Assembly (NCBI GenBank): GCA_021802775.1
Contig: JAJZRJ010000025.1
Coordinates: 1-37,172, forward strand
Length of the DNA stretch: 37,172 nucleotides
Reading direction: 5' to 3'
DNA from: Deltaproteobacteria bacterium
GTDB taxonomy: Bacteria; Desulfobacterota; Desulfobulbia; Desulfobulbales; Desulfurivibrionaceae
A program made the translations under genes and the position numbers. Positions within the stretch are counted from its first letter, which is position 1. The number at the start of each line of letters is the position of its first letter. The notes under the pieces are model-generated. The model made no database searches. It was not told the DNA's origin and worked only from the letters and a program-made list of their open reading frames with translations. This document shows positions 16,637-25,233 of this stretch, one piece after another.

Positions 16637-17893
16637 CTAGCCGCGTACCTGGCCGTTGCCGTAGACGATGAACTTCTTCGTGGTCAATTCTTTCAATCCC
16701 ATGGGGCCGTAAGCGTGGAGCTTGGTGGTGCTGATGCCGATCTCGGCGCCGAGGCCGAACTGGCCGCCGTCGTTGAAGCGGGTCGAGGCATTGACCATCA
16801 CCGCCGAGGCATCGACCTCCCGCAGGAAACGCTGGGCATGGCTGTAGTTGTCGGTGACGATGACCTCGGTGTGGAGCGAGCCGTACCGGACGATATGGTC
16901 CATGGCCGCGTCGAGGTCGTCCACCACCTTCACCGCCAGGATGAGATCGAGGAACTCCATGCCCCAGTCGGTGGGCCGGGCCGGGGTGACGGCCGGGACG
17001 ATGGCGCGGGTGCGTTCGCAGCCACGGATCTCCACCTTGGCCGCGGCGAGCTTTTCGCAGATCATGGGCAGAAAGGCCGGGGCCGCTTTTTCATGCACCA
17101 GCAGGGTCTCCAGGGCGTTGCAGACACCGGGGCGCTGGGTCTTGCCGTTGATGATGATATTGACCGCCATGGCGAAATCGGCGCTTGCATCGACAAAGAC
17201 GTGACAGACGCCCTTGTAGTGCTTGAGCACCGGAATCCGCGAATTCTCGGAAACGAAACGGATCAATCCCTCGCCGCCGCGCGGGATCACAAGGTCGATC
17301 TGCTCTTCAAGCTGGAGCATGGCGGTGATCGCCGCGCGGTCGGGGCTGGGGATCACCTGGACCGCCGCCAGGTTGACCCCTTCGGCCGTGAGCACCTCCT
17401 GCAATACCTTGGCCAAAGCGAGATTGGAATGGATCGCTTCGGAGCCGCCCCGCAGCACCACCGCGTTGCCTGCCTTGAGGCAGAGGGCCGCCGCATCGAC
17501 GGTAACGTTGGGCCGCGATTCGTAGATCATGGCGATGACGCCGAGCGGCACCCGCATCCGGCCCACGGTGATGCCGCTGGGCTGCTGCACCATCTCGGAG
17601 ACCTCGCCCACCGGATCGGGCAGGGCCGCCACCTCCTTGAGGCCCGCAACCATGCTGTCGATGGTCTTGTCGGTCAAGGCCAGGCGGTCGAGCATGGCGG
17701 CAGAGAGCCCCTTGGCCCGGCCGGCAGCCAGGTCCTTCCCGTTTTCCGCCTGGATCACCGCCTTTTGGGCCACGAGCGCCTCGGCCATCTGGAGCAGCAC
17801 CCGGTTCTTGCTGGTGGCGGACAGGCTCGCCACCTGCCGCGCCGCCTTCTTGGCTTCGATGGCCAGCTTCTTGATAGTTTCCTCGATGGACAT
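16637..17893 (-). CDS. proA: Gamma-glutamyl phosphate reductase
   Basis: A 418-residue NADPH-dependent aldehyde-dehydrogenase-fold enzyme making glutamate-5-semialdehyde, the second step of proline synthesis. GVIAMIYESRPNVTVDAAALCLKAGNA and the catalytic-cysteine segment QRPGVCNALETLL (about residue 255) are intact, as is STRFNDGGQFGLGAEIGIST near the C-terminus. The length is typical. It lies 78 bases downstream of proB rather than overlapping it, and upstream of nadD. Confidence 0.97.
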   Translation of the reverse strand: MSIEETIKKLAIEAKKAARQVASLSATSKNRVLLQMAEALVAQKAVIQAENGKDLAAGRAKGLSAAMLDRLALTDKTIDSMVAGLKEVAALPDPVGEVSEMVQQPSGITVGRMRVPLGVIAMIYESRPNVTVDAAALCLKAGNAVVLRGGSEAIHSNLALAKVLQEVLTAEGVNLAAVQVIPSPDRAAITAMLQLEEQIDLVIPRGGEGLIRFVSENSRIPVLKHYKGVCHVFVDASADFAMAVNIIINGKTQRPGVCNALETLLVHEKAAPAFLPMICEKLAAAKVEIRGCERTRAIVPAVTPARPTDWGMEFLDLILAVKVVDDLDAAMDHIVRYGSLHTEVIVTDNYSHAQRFLREVDASAVMVNASTRFNDGGQFGLGAEIGISTTKLHAYGPMGLKELTTKKFIVYGNGQVRG

Positions 17894-17971
17894 AATGCGT
17901 TCTCCGCAATTGAGGAGACGGGAAACAGCATCCGGTGGAAACCTCCGCTTCTGTCTCCTGACTCCTGACTT
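17894..17971 (-). repeat. proB-proA gap with short tandem and inverted repeats
   Basis: A seven-base inverted repeat, AGGAGAC (17913-17919) with GTCTCCT (17953-17959), closes a 33-base loop. The right arm continues into a tandem CTCCTGA-CTCCTGA run (17955-17968). There is no T-run, so this is more likely an intercistronic processing or pausing element than a terminator. Confidence 0.35.
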
Positions 17972-19129
17972 CTACAAAATCACCAGGTTATCCCGGTGGA
18001 CAACTTCATCACTATCCTTGTAGCCCAGCGCCTCTTCGATCTGCCCGGTCTTGAGCCCCTGGATCTTGCGCACTGCCTCGGCGTCGTAGTTCACCAGTCC
18101 AGCCGCCAGGGCGCGGCCATCCGCGTCGAGGCAGTGGACCGGGTCGCCGATGCCGAACTTGCCGCGCACCTCGACCACCCCCGAGGGCAAGAGACTCTTG
18201 CCGCCGCTGACAATGGCGCGGCAGGCGCCGGCATCGAGCACCAGATAGCCCTTGGGCCGCAGGGTGTAGGCGATCCAGTGCTTGCGGCCAGCGAGCTTGG
18301 TCTCCTGCCCCGGAAACAAGGTCCCCAGCGCTTCACCGCTCATGAGGCGGGTGAGCACCCCAGGCTCACGGCCCGGCGCCACCACCGAGCAGCCGCCACG
18401 GGCCGCCACCATCCTGGCGGCATTGATCTTGCTCCGCATGCCGCCGGTGCCGATACCGCTCACCACCAGGCCGGCCATCTCCTCCACCTCGCGGCCGACC
18501 TTGGTCACCACATAGATCTGCCTGGCGTCCGGATCAAGCGACGGATTGCCGGTGAAGAGTCCTGCCACATCGGTGAGGCAGACAAGCAAGTCCGCCTCGA
18601 TGAGGTTGGTCACCATGGCGCCCAGGGTGTCGTTGTCGCCAAAGCGCAGCTCCTCCACCGAGACCGTGTCGTTCTCGTTGATGATCGGCACCAGCCCCCA
18701 CTCCAGCAGGGTGAGCAGGGTGTTGCGGACGTTCAAATAGCGATCCCGGTGGGAAAGGGCGTCGTGGGTGAGCAGTACCTGGGCCACCTTGTGGCCGAGC
18801 TGCTCGAAGATCTTCTCGTAGGCACGCATCAGGCTGCTTTGTCCCACCGCGGCCGCGGCCTGCTTTTCCCGCAGGCTGATGGCCCGGCTGCCGAGGCCCA
18901 GCTTGCGCCGGCCGGCCGCCACCGCGCCGGAGCTGACCAGGATCACCTCGCGGCCTTGCTCGCGCAGGGCCGAAATCTGCGCGGCCAGGGCATCGAGCAC
19001 CGGGTAGTTGAGCCCTTCGGCCGTGGTCAGCACGGCGCTGCCCACCTTGACCACCACCCGTTTCGCCTTGCCGAGCAAACGCTGCCGCAATTCGCGGCCC
19101 TGTTCCTTGTCCACCTGATAGCTTGTCAT
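17972..19129 (-). CDS. proB: Glutamate 5-kinase with PUA domain
   Basis: A 385-residue glutamate 5-kinase, first step of proline synthesis. The amino-acid kinase fold opens VVVKVGSAVLTT (about 25-36) and has LVSSGAVAAGRRKLG, NENDTVSVEELRFGDNDTLGAMV and SGIGTGGMRSKINAA. The C-terminal about 100 residues form the PUA domain usual in the long bacterial form. Proline feedback inhibition acts through the kinase domain in homologues. The ATG overlaps the obgE stop by four bases (ATGA), so translation is coupled to obgE. Confidence 0.97.
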   Translation of the reverse strand: MTSYQVDKEQGRELRQRLLGKAKRVVVKVGSAVLTTAEGLNYPVLDALAAQISALREQGREVILVSSGAVAAGRRKLGLGSRAISLREKQAAAAVGQSSLMRAYEKIFEQLGHKVAQVLLTHDALSHRDRYLNVRNTLLTLLEWGLVPIINENDTVSVEELRFGDNDTLGAMVTNLIEADLLVCLTDVAGLFTGNPSLDPDARQIYVVTKVGREVEEMAGLVVSGIGTGGMRSKINAARMVAARGGCSVVAPGREPGVLTRLMSGEALGTLFPGQETKLAGRKHWIAYTLRPKGYLVLDAGACRAIVSGGKSLLPSGVVEVRGKFGIGDPVHCLDADGRALAAGLVNYDAEAVRKIQGLKTGQIEEALGYKDSDEVVHRDNLVIL

Positions 19130-20127
19130 GCAGTCTCGTCCAGCAACTCCCCAATGGCTTCCTTCAATTCCTCGATCCCCTCGCCGGTAAGGGCGGAGAT
19201 CGAGAGCGTCCGCATCCCTTCCTTGGCGAAGCGTCCGGCAAGTTCGGCCAGACGGGCACGGTCTTCAATCTGGTCGATCTTGTTCAGCAGCACCAGCCGG
19301 TGGCGGCCGAGCAGGGCCTCGTTGTACTCCGCCAGTTCGTGCTCCAGGGTCCGGTACTGCTGCCACGGCTCGTCGTCCGGGGCGGACCCATCAATAACGT
19401 GCAACAAAATCCGGGTTCTTTCAACATGTTTGAGAAATTTATGGCCCAGCCCGGCGCCCTCGTGCGCCCCCTCGATGAGGCCGGGGATGTCGGCCACCAC
19501 GCAGGAAGGCTGTTGGGGAAAATGGAGCACCCCGAGTTGCGGCGAGATGGTGGTGAAGGGATAGTCGGCCACCTTGGGGGTGGCGGCGGAGAGCCTGGAG
19601 AGCAGGGTGGATTTGCCGGCATTGGGCAGGCCGATGAGGCCGACGTCGGCAAGCAGTTTCAGTTCGATCCGGTACCAGCGCTCCTCGCCGGGTTTGCCCT
19701 TGGTGGCGATGCGCGGTGCCCGGTTCTGCGAGGAGGCGAAATGGACATTGCCGCGGCCGCCCATGCCCCCGCGGGCCGCGACAAACCGGTCGCCGTCGGC
19801 CAGCAGTTCGGCCAGCACCTCGCCGGTCTCCACGTCCCTAATCAGCGAACCGGGCGGCACCTGGAGGATGCAGTCCCGGCCGTTACGGCCGTGCATGCGT
19901 TTGCCCTGGCCATGGCCGCCGTTGTCCGCCAGGAAGTGGGATCGGTACTTGAAGTCGAGGAGCGATGAGAGGCGGCCGGCAGCCTGGATGATGACAGACC
20001 CGCCATCACCGCCGTCGCCGCCGTCCGGGCCGCCCTTGGGGACGAACTTTTCCCGCCGGAAGCTGACGCAGCCGTTGCCGCCGTCGCCAGCCTTGACGAA
20101 AAATTTTGCCTCATCGATAAACGCCAT
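19126..20127 (-). CDS. obgE: Obg/CgtA ribosome-associated GTPase
   Basis: A 333-residue Obg GTPase. The glycine-rich Obg fold occupies residues about 1-158 (KAGDGGNGCVSFRREKFVPKGGP, GGMGGRGN). The G domain has GLPNAGKST (G1), TTISPQLG (G2), DIPGLIEGAHEG (G3), NKID (G4) and SAL (G5). It acts in late 50S assembly and stress control. The variable C-terminal domain is very short, ending soon after the G domain, as in many delta-proteobacteria. The rplU-rpmA-obgE order is the classic one. It overlaps proB by four bases. Confidence 0.97.
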   Translation of the reverse strand: MAFIDEAKFFVKAGDGGNGCVSFRREKFVPKGGPDGGDGGDGGSVIIQAAGRLSSLLDFKYRSHFLADNGGHGQGKRMHGRNGRDCILQVPPGSLIRDVETGEVLAELLADGDRFVAARGGMGGRGNVHFASSQNRAPRIATKGKPGEERWYRIELKLLADVGLIGLPNAGKSTLLSRLSAATPKVADYPFTTISPQLGVLHFPQQPSCVVADIPGLIEGAHEGAGLGHKFLKHVERTRILLHVIDGSAPDDEPWQQYRTLEHELAEYNEALLGRHRLVLLNKIDQIEDRARLAELAGRFAKEGMRTLSISALTGEGIEELKEAIGELLDETA

Positions 20128-20146
20128 CGCATTTTGCCTATGCGCT

Positions 20147-20168
20147 CGCCCCCGCTCTCACGGGGGCG
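20147..20168 (-). other. Strong intercistronic hairpin between rpmA and obgE
   Basis: A perfect eight-base stem, CGCCCCCG/CGGGGGCG, with a six-base loop lies in the 70-base gap between rpmA and obgE, about 20 bases before the obgE start. It has no T-run. It could separate the highly expressed ribosomal genes from obgE-proBA-nadD by partial termination, RNA processing or translational damping. Confidence 0.55.
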
Positions 20169-20197
20169 CCGATGAAGCCGGGGACAAAAAAGGAGAG

Positions 20198-20464
20198 TTA
20201 TTCGGCGCCGGCTACCGGGTAGACGCTGACGCGCTTGCGGTCCTGGCCAAACTCCTCGAAGGCCACCACGCCGTCAACCTTGGCGAACAGGGTATAATCA
20301 CGGCCCAGACCGACGTTCTTGCCGGGATGGATCTTGGTGCCGAGCTGGCGCACCAGGATGCTGCCGGCGCGCACTTCCTGCCCGCCGAACCGCTTCACCC
20401 CGCGGCGCTGCCCGTTACTGTCACGCCCGTTTCTGGAACTGCCACCTGCTTTTTTATGAGCCAC
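20198..20464 (-). CDS. rpmA: 50S ribosomal protein L27
   Basis: An 88-residue L27 beginning [22 protein letters not shown], with the full conserved core [28 protein letters not shown]. The start codon is GTG (20462-20464) with GAGGTG upstream. There is no N-terminal extension of the kind cleaved in Firmicutes. The N-terminal tail reaches the peptidyl-transferase centre. It is 30 bases downstream of rplU, in the same operon. Confidence 0.98.
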   Translation of the reverse strand: MAHKKAGGSSRNGRDSNGQRRGVKRFGGQEVRAGSILVRQLGTKIHPGKNVGLGRDYTLFAKVDGVVAFEEFGQDRKRVSVYPVAGAE

Positions 20465-20494
20465 AGCAACACCTCATGTGGTTGATAGTCGAAA

Positions 20495-20806
20495 TTATGC
20501 GGAAATCTGCTGCACTTCGAGACCGGTGAAGGCCTGGCGGTGCCCCTGCATGCGCCGATAGCCCTTGCGGCGCTTCTTCTTGAAGACCAGGATCTTCTTG
20601 TCCCGGTCCTGCTCGACGATGCGGGCGGTAACCTTGGCGCCGGCCACGACCGGCTGACCTATCGTCACGTTATCGCCGTCGGCCACCAGCAGCACGTCGT
20701 TCAGCTCCACCGTCTCGCCGATCTCGCCGGCCAGCTTCTCCACGCGAACACGCGCGCCCGGAGCCACCTGATACTGCTTCCCGCCGGTGCGGATAATTGC
20801 GTACAT
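20495..20806 (-). CDS. rplU: 50S ribosomal protein L21
   Basis: A 103-residue L21 with MYAIIRTGGKQYQVAPG at the N-terminus and the basic KKILVFKKKRRKGYRRMQGHRQ segment near the C-terminus that contacts 23S rRNA. The strong SD GGAGGAAG precedes the ATG. A candidate promoter lies about 130-150 bases upstream. L21 is therefore probably the first gene of a separately started rplU-rpmA-obgE-proB-proA-nadD unit, as well as receiving read-through from RNase G. Confidence 0.98.
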   Translation of the reverse strand: MYAIIRTGGKQYQVAPGARVRVEKLAGEIGETVELNDVLLVADGDNVTIGQPVVAGAKVTARIVEQDRDKKILVFKKKRRKGYRRMQGHRQAFTGLEVQQISA

Positions 20807-20930
20807 ATCTTCCTCCGATACCGTATCATTCCTGCCGCCGCCACAGCCGGCAACGGCCTTAACAACATCACGAAATCACTCTATAAACTTGCGACCGAAG
20901 CCGAATAACGCCCGACGCGAGAAACAGTCA

Positions 20931-20958
20931 TAGATACCACAAACCACGCATTTGTCAA
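20931..20958 (-). promoter_or_regulatory. Candidate promoter for rplU-rpmA-obgE
   Basis: Leftward, a perfect TTGACA (20953-20958) is followed after 16 bases by TATCTA (20931-20936), in the 200-base gap between rng and rplU. The leader of about 120 bases shows no T-run terminator. The box layout is like that in front of ffh (TTGACA, 17, TATCTT). Confidence 0.5.
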
Positions 20959-21006
20959 GGGCAATTGTCGGCCGGCACCAGGCGCTGCACGGATCAGGCC
21001 CAGCGA

Positions 21007-22545
21007 TTACCGCTCCCAGATGATATCGTACTTCTCGATGTGCAGCTCCTTCACCGGCGCGATGTTCAACTGCATGCCGGTGCGGTGCTGGAGATAGTCG
21101 ATGGTAGCGGCCTCCTCCTTCAGCATGAGCGCCGCCACCCTGGGATGCACCTGGATGGTGGCGTTCGACGCCGCGGGCTTCTTCGCCTCGCGCTCGATCC
21201 GGCGGAAAATCTCGTAGCAGATGGTGCGGGCCGACTTGAGCATCCCCTCGCCGTGGCAGTAAAGGCAGGGTTCACACATTGTGTGGCGTAAATCCTCACG
21301 GTTGCGCTTGCGGGTCATCTGCACCAGGCCGAATTCCGAGACCTTGAGGATATTGACCCGGCTCTTGTCCTTGCGCACCGCTTCCTTCAAGGCATTACCG
21401 AGCTCCTCGCGGTGACACTCCTCCTCCATGTCGATGAAATCGACGATGATGATGCCGCCGATGTTGCGCAGCCGCAACTGATAGGCGATCTCTTTCACCG
21501 CCTCCATGTTGGTCTTGAAGATCGTCTCCTCGAGGCCGCTCTTACCCACGTAACGGCCGGTGTTCACGTCGATGACCGTGAGCGCCTCGGTGGTCTCGAT
21601 GATGATGTAGCCGCCGCAGCGCAGCCAGATCTTCTTGTCCAGCGCCCGGTTCACCTCCATCTCGATGCCGTAGGCGTCGAACAGCGGGGCGTCGTGCTCC
21701 GCGAGAAAAACCCGGCCCTTCAGGCGCGGGGCAAAGGTCTCGACGAAACGCAACACCCGCTCGTAGGTCTTCCGGCCATCCACCACCACCCGGTCCACCT
21801 CGGGCGAGAAGACGTCGCGCACCACCCGCAGGGTGATGTCGAGATCCTCGTAGACCAGGCTCGGCACCGGCGCCCTGACCGCCAGATCCTGCACCTCGCC
21901 CCAGGCGTGGAGCAGGAACTCCATATCCGCCTCCAGGTCCTCGTTGGTGACGTTTTCGGCCACGGTGCGCACGATGAAGCCGGTACCGGCCGGCCGCAGG
22001 TTTTCAATGTCCTTGCGGAGCTGCTGGCGCACCTCCTCGTTCTCGATCTTCCGCGAGATGCCGATGTGATCGGTCATCGGCATGAAGACCAGATTGCGGC
22101 ACGGCAGGGTGATGTGGCAGGTGAGCCGGGCGCCCTTGGTGCCGATGGGCTCCTTGCAGACCTGCACCAGCAGGTCCTGCCCCTCGCGGAGCAGATCCTC
22201 GATATTCAACCCTGGCGTACGGCGGCAGAGGGATTCAGGCACCTCGCCGCAACAACCGTTGGTGCGGCCATCGTCGTGGCGATCGCACTTGGCCAGTTGC
22301 CTTTCGAATTCAGCGGTGTTGATGTAGACGTCGTCCACGTAGAGGAAACCGGTGCGTTCCAGCCCGATATCGACAAAGGCGGCCTGCATGCCCGGCAGTA
22401 CCCGCACCACCTTGCCCCGGTAGATGTTGCCGATCATCCCCTTTTCCGCCGGATGTTCGAGATAGAATTCCACCAGATTGCCATGCTCGACAAGGGCGAT
22501 GCGAATCTCGTAGGGTGTAGCGCTGATCAGCAATTCGGTCGACAT
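21007..22545 (-). CDS. rng: Ribonuclease G (RNase E/G family)
   Basis: A 512-residue RNase E/G nuclease. An S1 domain opens the protein (STELLISATPYEIRIALVE, GNIYRGKVVRVLPGMQAAFVDIGLERTGFLY). The DNase-I-like catalytic core has VIDVNTGRYVG and IIIVDFIDME (catalytic aspartates), and the Zn-link CEPCLYCHGEG lies near residue 425. It would process 16S rRNA 5' ends and decay mRNAs. Compared with E. coli RNase G the S1 domain carries a 20-odd-residue insert rich in Cys/His (C86 region: CDRHDDGRTNGCC then C). The start at 22545 has SD AGGGGGAG; the in-frame upstream ATG would extend into a repeat element. Confidence 0.95.
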   Translation of the reverse strand: MSTELLISATPYEIRIALVEHGNLVEFYLEHPAEKGMIGNIYRGKVVRVLPGMQAAFVDIGLERTGFLYVDDVYINTAEFERQLAKCDRHDDGRTNGCCGEVPESLCRRTPGLNIEDLLREGQDLLVQVCKEPIGTKGARLTCHITLPCRNLVFMPMTDHIGISRKIENEEVRQQLRKDIENLRPAGTGFIVRTVAENVTNEDLEADMEFLLHAWGEVQDLAVRAPVPSLVYEDLDITLRVVRDVFSPEVDRVVVDGRKTYERVLRFVETFAPRLKGRVFLAEHDAPLFDAYGIEMEVNRALDKKIWLRCGGYIIIETTEALTVIDVNTGRYVGKSGLEETIFKTNMEAVKEIAYQLRLRNIGGIIIVDFIDMEEECHREELGNALKEAVRKDKSRVNILKVSEFGLVQMTRKRNREDLRHTMCEPCLYCHGEGMLKSARTICYEIFRRIEREAKKPAASNATIQVHPRVAALMLKEEAATIDYLQHRTGMQLNIAPVKELHIEKYDIIWER

Positions 22546-22561
22546 GACTCCCCCTGTCGGA

Positions 22562-22717
22562 ATGTTGCCAAAACCTTCCATGACTTCCGCGACCCACGGA
22601 ACCGCGCCAATGAACTCCGCGACTCCTCACACTTCCGGTATGGTATCACGTGCCGAAACGAGCGAGCCATCCCTGAATCGCCCGCAGGCTGCCGGAAAAC
22701 AAGTTCGCACCGCCTGC
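22562..22717 (-). repeat. Diverged copy of the 30572-30722 hairpin element
   Basis: Read leftward from 22705 to 22562, 144 bases align without a gap to 30580-30723: 105 identities by hand count, about 73%. A further stretch to 22717 aligns with a two-base gap. The inverted repeats that are perfect in the other copy are degraded here. This copy encodes about the last 30 residues of the radical SAM protein (stop at 22627) and then fills the leader up to the RNase G SD. No other copy was found in the window. Confidence 0.75.
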
Positions 22718-25233
22718 TGTTCCTCTTCACGGCTCCAGACCTTGACGATCCGGGCGCCATATACCTCCTGCGGCGGCAAGGCCAGCACCTCCCGCAGCAG
22801 TTCCATGGGCTTGACCGCGGCCCGGCCGGTTTCGCTCCACATCGCCAGCTCCACCACCCCGCCGGCGCGGACGGCGAGATGATGCAGCTGGGGCCGCACA
22901 TCGATCTCCCGGCTTTGGCCCTTGCGCAGCACAGTGATAACAAATTGTTCGCTGTTGAGCAACCGCTCAAACGCCGCCGCTTCCGGCGGGCGGGGCAGGG
23001 TGATCTCATAGCCCTGGAGCAGCCGTTGCGGCTGATCGCCGCTGGCCAGGGCGACCCCTTCCACCGTGAGTCCGGCCGGCAGCTCCTGATTGAGCCGCGC
23101 CTGCCACATCGCAAGATTCCCGAGCGGCTCGGTCAGTTCGACGTAGAGATATTCCGCCAGGCTCGCGGTGCCCAGCGGCAAGGCCGGGCCAAAGGAGACC
23201 TTGGGCGTCGGGTTGAACCCCTGGGAGTAATGGAGCGGCAGATGCGCCCGCCGGAAGGCCCGGAAGATCACCTGAATCAGTTCCAGATGGCTGAGCAGCC
23301 GCGCCTCGTCCTGGCGGGCGTAATCAAGGCGATAGACGAACTTCTCCGGTTGGCCGTTGCCCTCGCCGGTCCGGGGGGATGGCACGGCGACAGCCGGCGC
23401 CATCGCGGCCGCGTCCGCCTCACGGTAGACCACCGGCTTGACCGTCTTGAAGTCGCAGAGGCCGCAGCCCTGGCAGCCGTGCACCCGGCAGTCCGGGGTG
23501 TATTCGCCCTTATGCGCCTTGGCGAGTTCCTCGGCAAGAAATTCCGGCCGCACCCCGGCATCCAGATGATCCCACGGCAGGGGCTCCCCGGGTTCACGCC
23601 GTGCCAGATAGCGGTCCAGATCGATGCCGGCGCCCAAGGCCGCCTGCCGCCAGAGGTCCAGATTGAAGAAATCGGACCAGGCATCGAGCCGCGCCCCGCC
23701 CTGCCAGGCCGCCTCCAGCACCGCGGACAGACGGCGGTCGCCGCGGCAGAGCACGCCCTCCAGATAACTCTGGCGCGGATCGTGCCACTTGAAAGAAAAG
23801 GAACGGCCCTTGAGCCTGTCGCGCATGAGATGGAGCCGCCGCAGCCCTTCCTCGATGCCGAGCTGCGGTTCGCGCTCGAAAACGGTGTGGGGCTTGGGCA
23901 CAAAGACCGCAGCGCTCACCGTCACCTGGCGGCCGCCGCCGGGGCTGGTGCGCAGCACCTTCCAGGCCAGCTCCGGGATGGCGGCAAGATCCTCCTCGGT
24001 CTCGGTGGGCAGGCCGCACATGAAATAGAGCTTGATCAGTTTCCACCCCAGCCGGAAGGCCGCGGTGGTGGCGGCCAGCAGGTCCTCTTCGGTGATGCCC
24101 TTGTTGATCACCTGGCGCAGCCGGTCGGTGCCGGCCTCGGGCGCCAGGGTGAAGCCGGTCTTGCGCACCCGCCGGATCTGTTCCATGATCGCCGGGGTGA
24201 GGGTGCCCACCCGCAGGGAAGGCATGGAGACCGAAACCCGTTCCGGCACCAGCAGGTCCATGAGGCGGACCAGCAGGTCGCCGAGGCAGGCGTAATCGCC
24301 GGTGGAAAGCGAGAGCAGCGCCATCTCCTCGAAGCCGGTGGCCTCGATACCCCGTTGTGCCAGCTCCAGCACCTGCTCCGGCGAACGCTCGCGGACCGGC
24401 CGGTAGATGATGCCGGCCTGGCAGAAACGGCAGCCGCGGGTACAGCCCCGCGCGATCTCGATGCCCAGCCGGTCGTGGACGATTCGGGTGGTCGGCACCA
24501 GCGGCGCCTCGGCCACCGGCACCTCGCCCAGACTCGGCAGGACCCGGCGCCGGACCCTGGTGTAACCCGGCCGCAACGGCGCTACCCCGGCGAAGGCGCC
24601 AGCACCATCGTAGCGGGGCTCAAAAAACCGGGGCACGTAGATGCCGGCAATTGTCGCCAGCCGGTGGAGCAGTTCCTCCCGGCCGAGCCCCTCGGCCTTG
24701 GCCGTGGCCACGCAGTCGGCGATCTCGACAATCGCCTCCTCGCCGTCGCCGAGCAGGATGGCGTCGAAAAAATCGGCCACCGGTTCCGGATGGAAGGCGC
24801 ACGGCCCGCCGCCGAGAACCAGCGGGAAGCGCTCGTCGCGCGCCGTGGCCTTAAACGGCATGCCGGCAAGATCGAGGATGGTCAGGATATTGGTGTAGCA
24901 CAGCTCGTAGGGCAGGGTGATGCCGAGGATGTCGAACTCGGCCAGCGGCCGCCGCGATTCCAGGGAAAAGAGCGGCAGCCCTTGCGCGCGCAGCAGCTCT
25001 TCGAGGTCGCGGTCCGGGGCATAGACCCGTTCGGCCAGCCACCCCGGTTGCCGATTCACCAAGTGGTAGAGAATCTGGAGCCCCTGGTGGGACATGCCGA
25101 TCTCGTAGAGATCGGGAAAGGCGAGCACCATCCGCAGCGCTGCCGTATCCCACTCTTTTTTGATGACATTGAACTCGTTGCCACAGTAACGGCTCGGCTT
25201 CGTAACCTGCGCCAGCACCCTGTCGAAATTCAC
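22627..25233 (-). CDS. B12-binding-like radical SAM protein fused to a DUF2344 domain
   Basis: An 868-residue fusion. The N-terminal half (about 1-600) is a TIGR03960-type radical SAM protein: a cobalamin-binding-like Rossmann region (about 30-200), then the cluster motif CTRGCRFCQ (C264, C268, C271) and SLSTGDYACL. A Cys cluster, CRVHGCQGCGLC, follows near 610-625. The C-terminal about 215 residues are the TIGR03936/DUF2344 domain (HYSQGFNPTPKVSFGPALPLG). Its substrate is unknown. The repeated placement of this family beside RNase G and rplU suggests RNA or ribosome modification, but that is inference. The start is GTG, overlapping the lipoprotein stop as GTGA. The final about 30 residues lie inside a repeat element, so the C-terminus may be atypical. 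Confidence 0.88.
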   Translation of the reverse strand: MNFDRVLAQVTKPSRYCGNEFNVIKKEWDTAALRMVLAFPDLYEIGMSHQGLQILYHLVNRQPGWLAERVYAPDRDLEELLRAQGLPLFSLESRRPLAEFDILGITLPYELCYTNILTILDLAGMPFKATARDERFPLVLGGGPCAFHPEPVADFFDAILLGDGEEAIVEIADCVATAKAEGLGREELLHRLATIAGIYVPRFFEPRYDGAGAFAGVAPLRPGYTRVRRRVLPSLGEVPVAEAPLVPTTRIVHDRLGIEIARGCTRGCRFCQAGIIYRPVRERSPEQVLELAQRGIEATGFEEMALLSLSTGDYACLGDLLVRLMDLLVPERVSVSMPSLRVGTLTPAIMEQIRRVRKTGFTLAPEAGTDRLRQVINKGITEEDLLAATTAAFRLGWKLIKLYFMCGLPTETEEDLAAIPELAWKVLRTSPGGGRQVTVSAAVFVPKPHTVFEREPQLGIEEGLRRLHLMRDRLKGRSFSFKWHDPRQSYLEGVLCRGDRRLSAVLEAAWQGGARLDAWSDFFNLDLWRQAALGAGIDLDRYLARREPGEPLPWDHLDAGVRPEFLAEELAKAHKGEYTPDCRVHGCQGCGLCDFKTVKPVVYREADAAAMAPAVAVPSPRTGEGNGQPEKFVYRLDYARQDEARLLSHLELIQVIFRAFRRAHLPLHYSQGFNPTPKVSFGPALPLGTASLAEYLYVELTEPLGNLAMWQARLNQELPAGLTVEGVALASGDQPQRLLQGYEITLPRPPEAAAFERLLNSEQFVITVLRKGQSREIDVRPQLHHLAVRAGGVVELAMWSETGRAAVKPMELLREVLALPPQEVYGARIVKVWSREEEQQAVRTCFPAACGRFRDGSLVSARDTIPEV

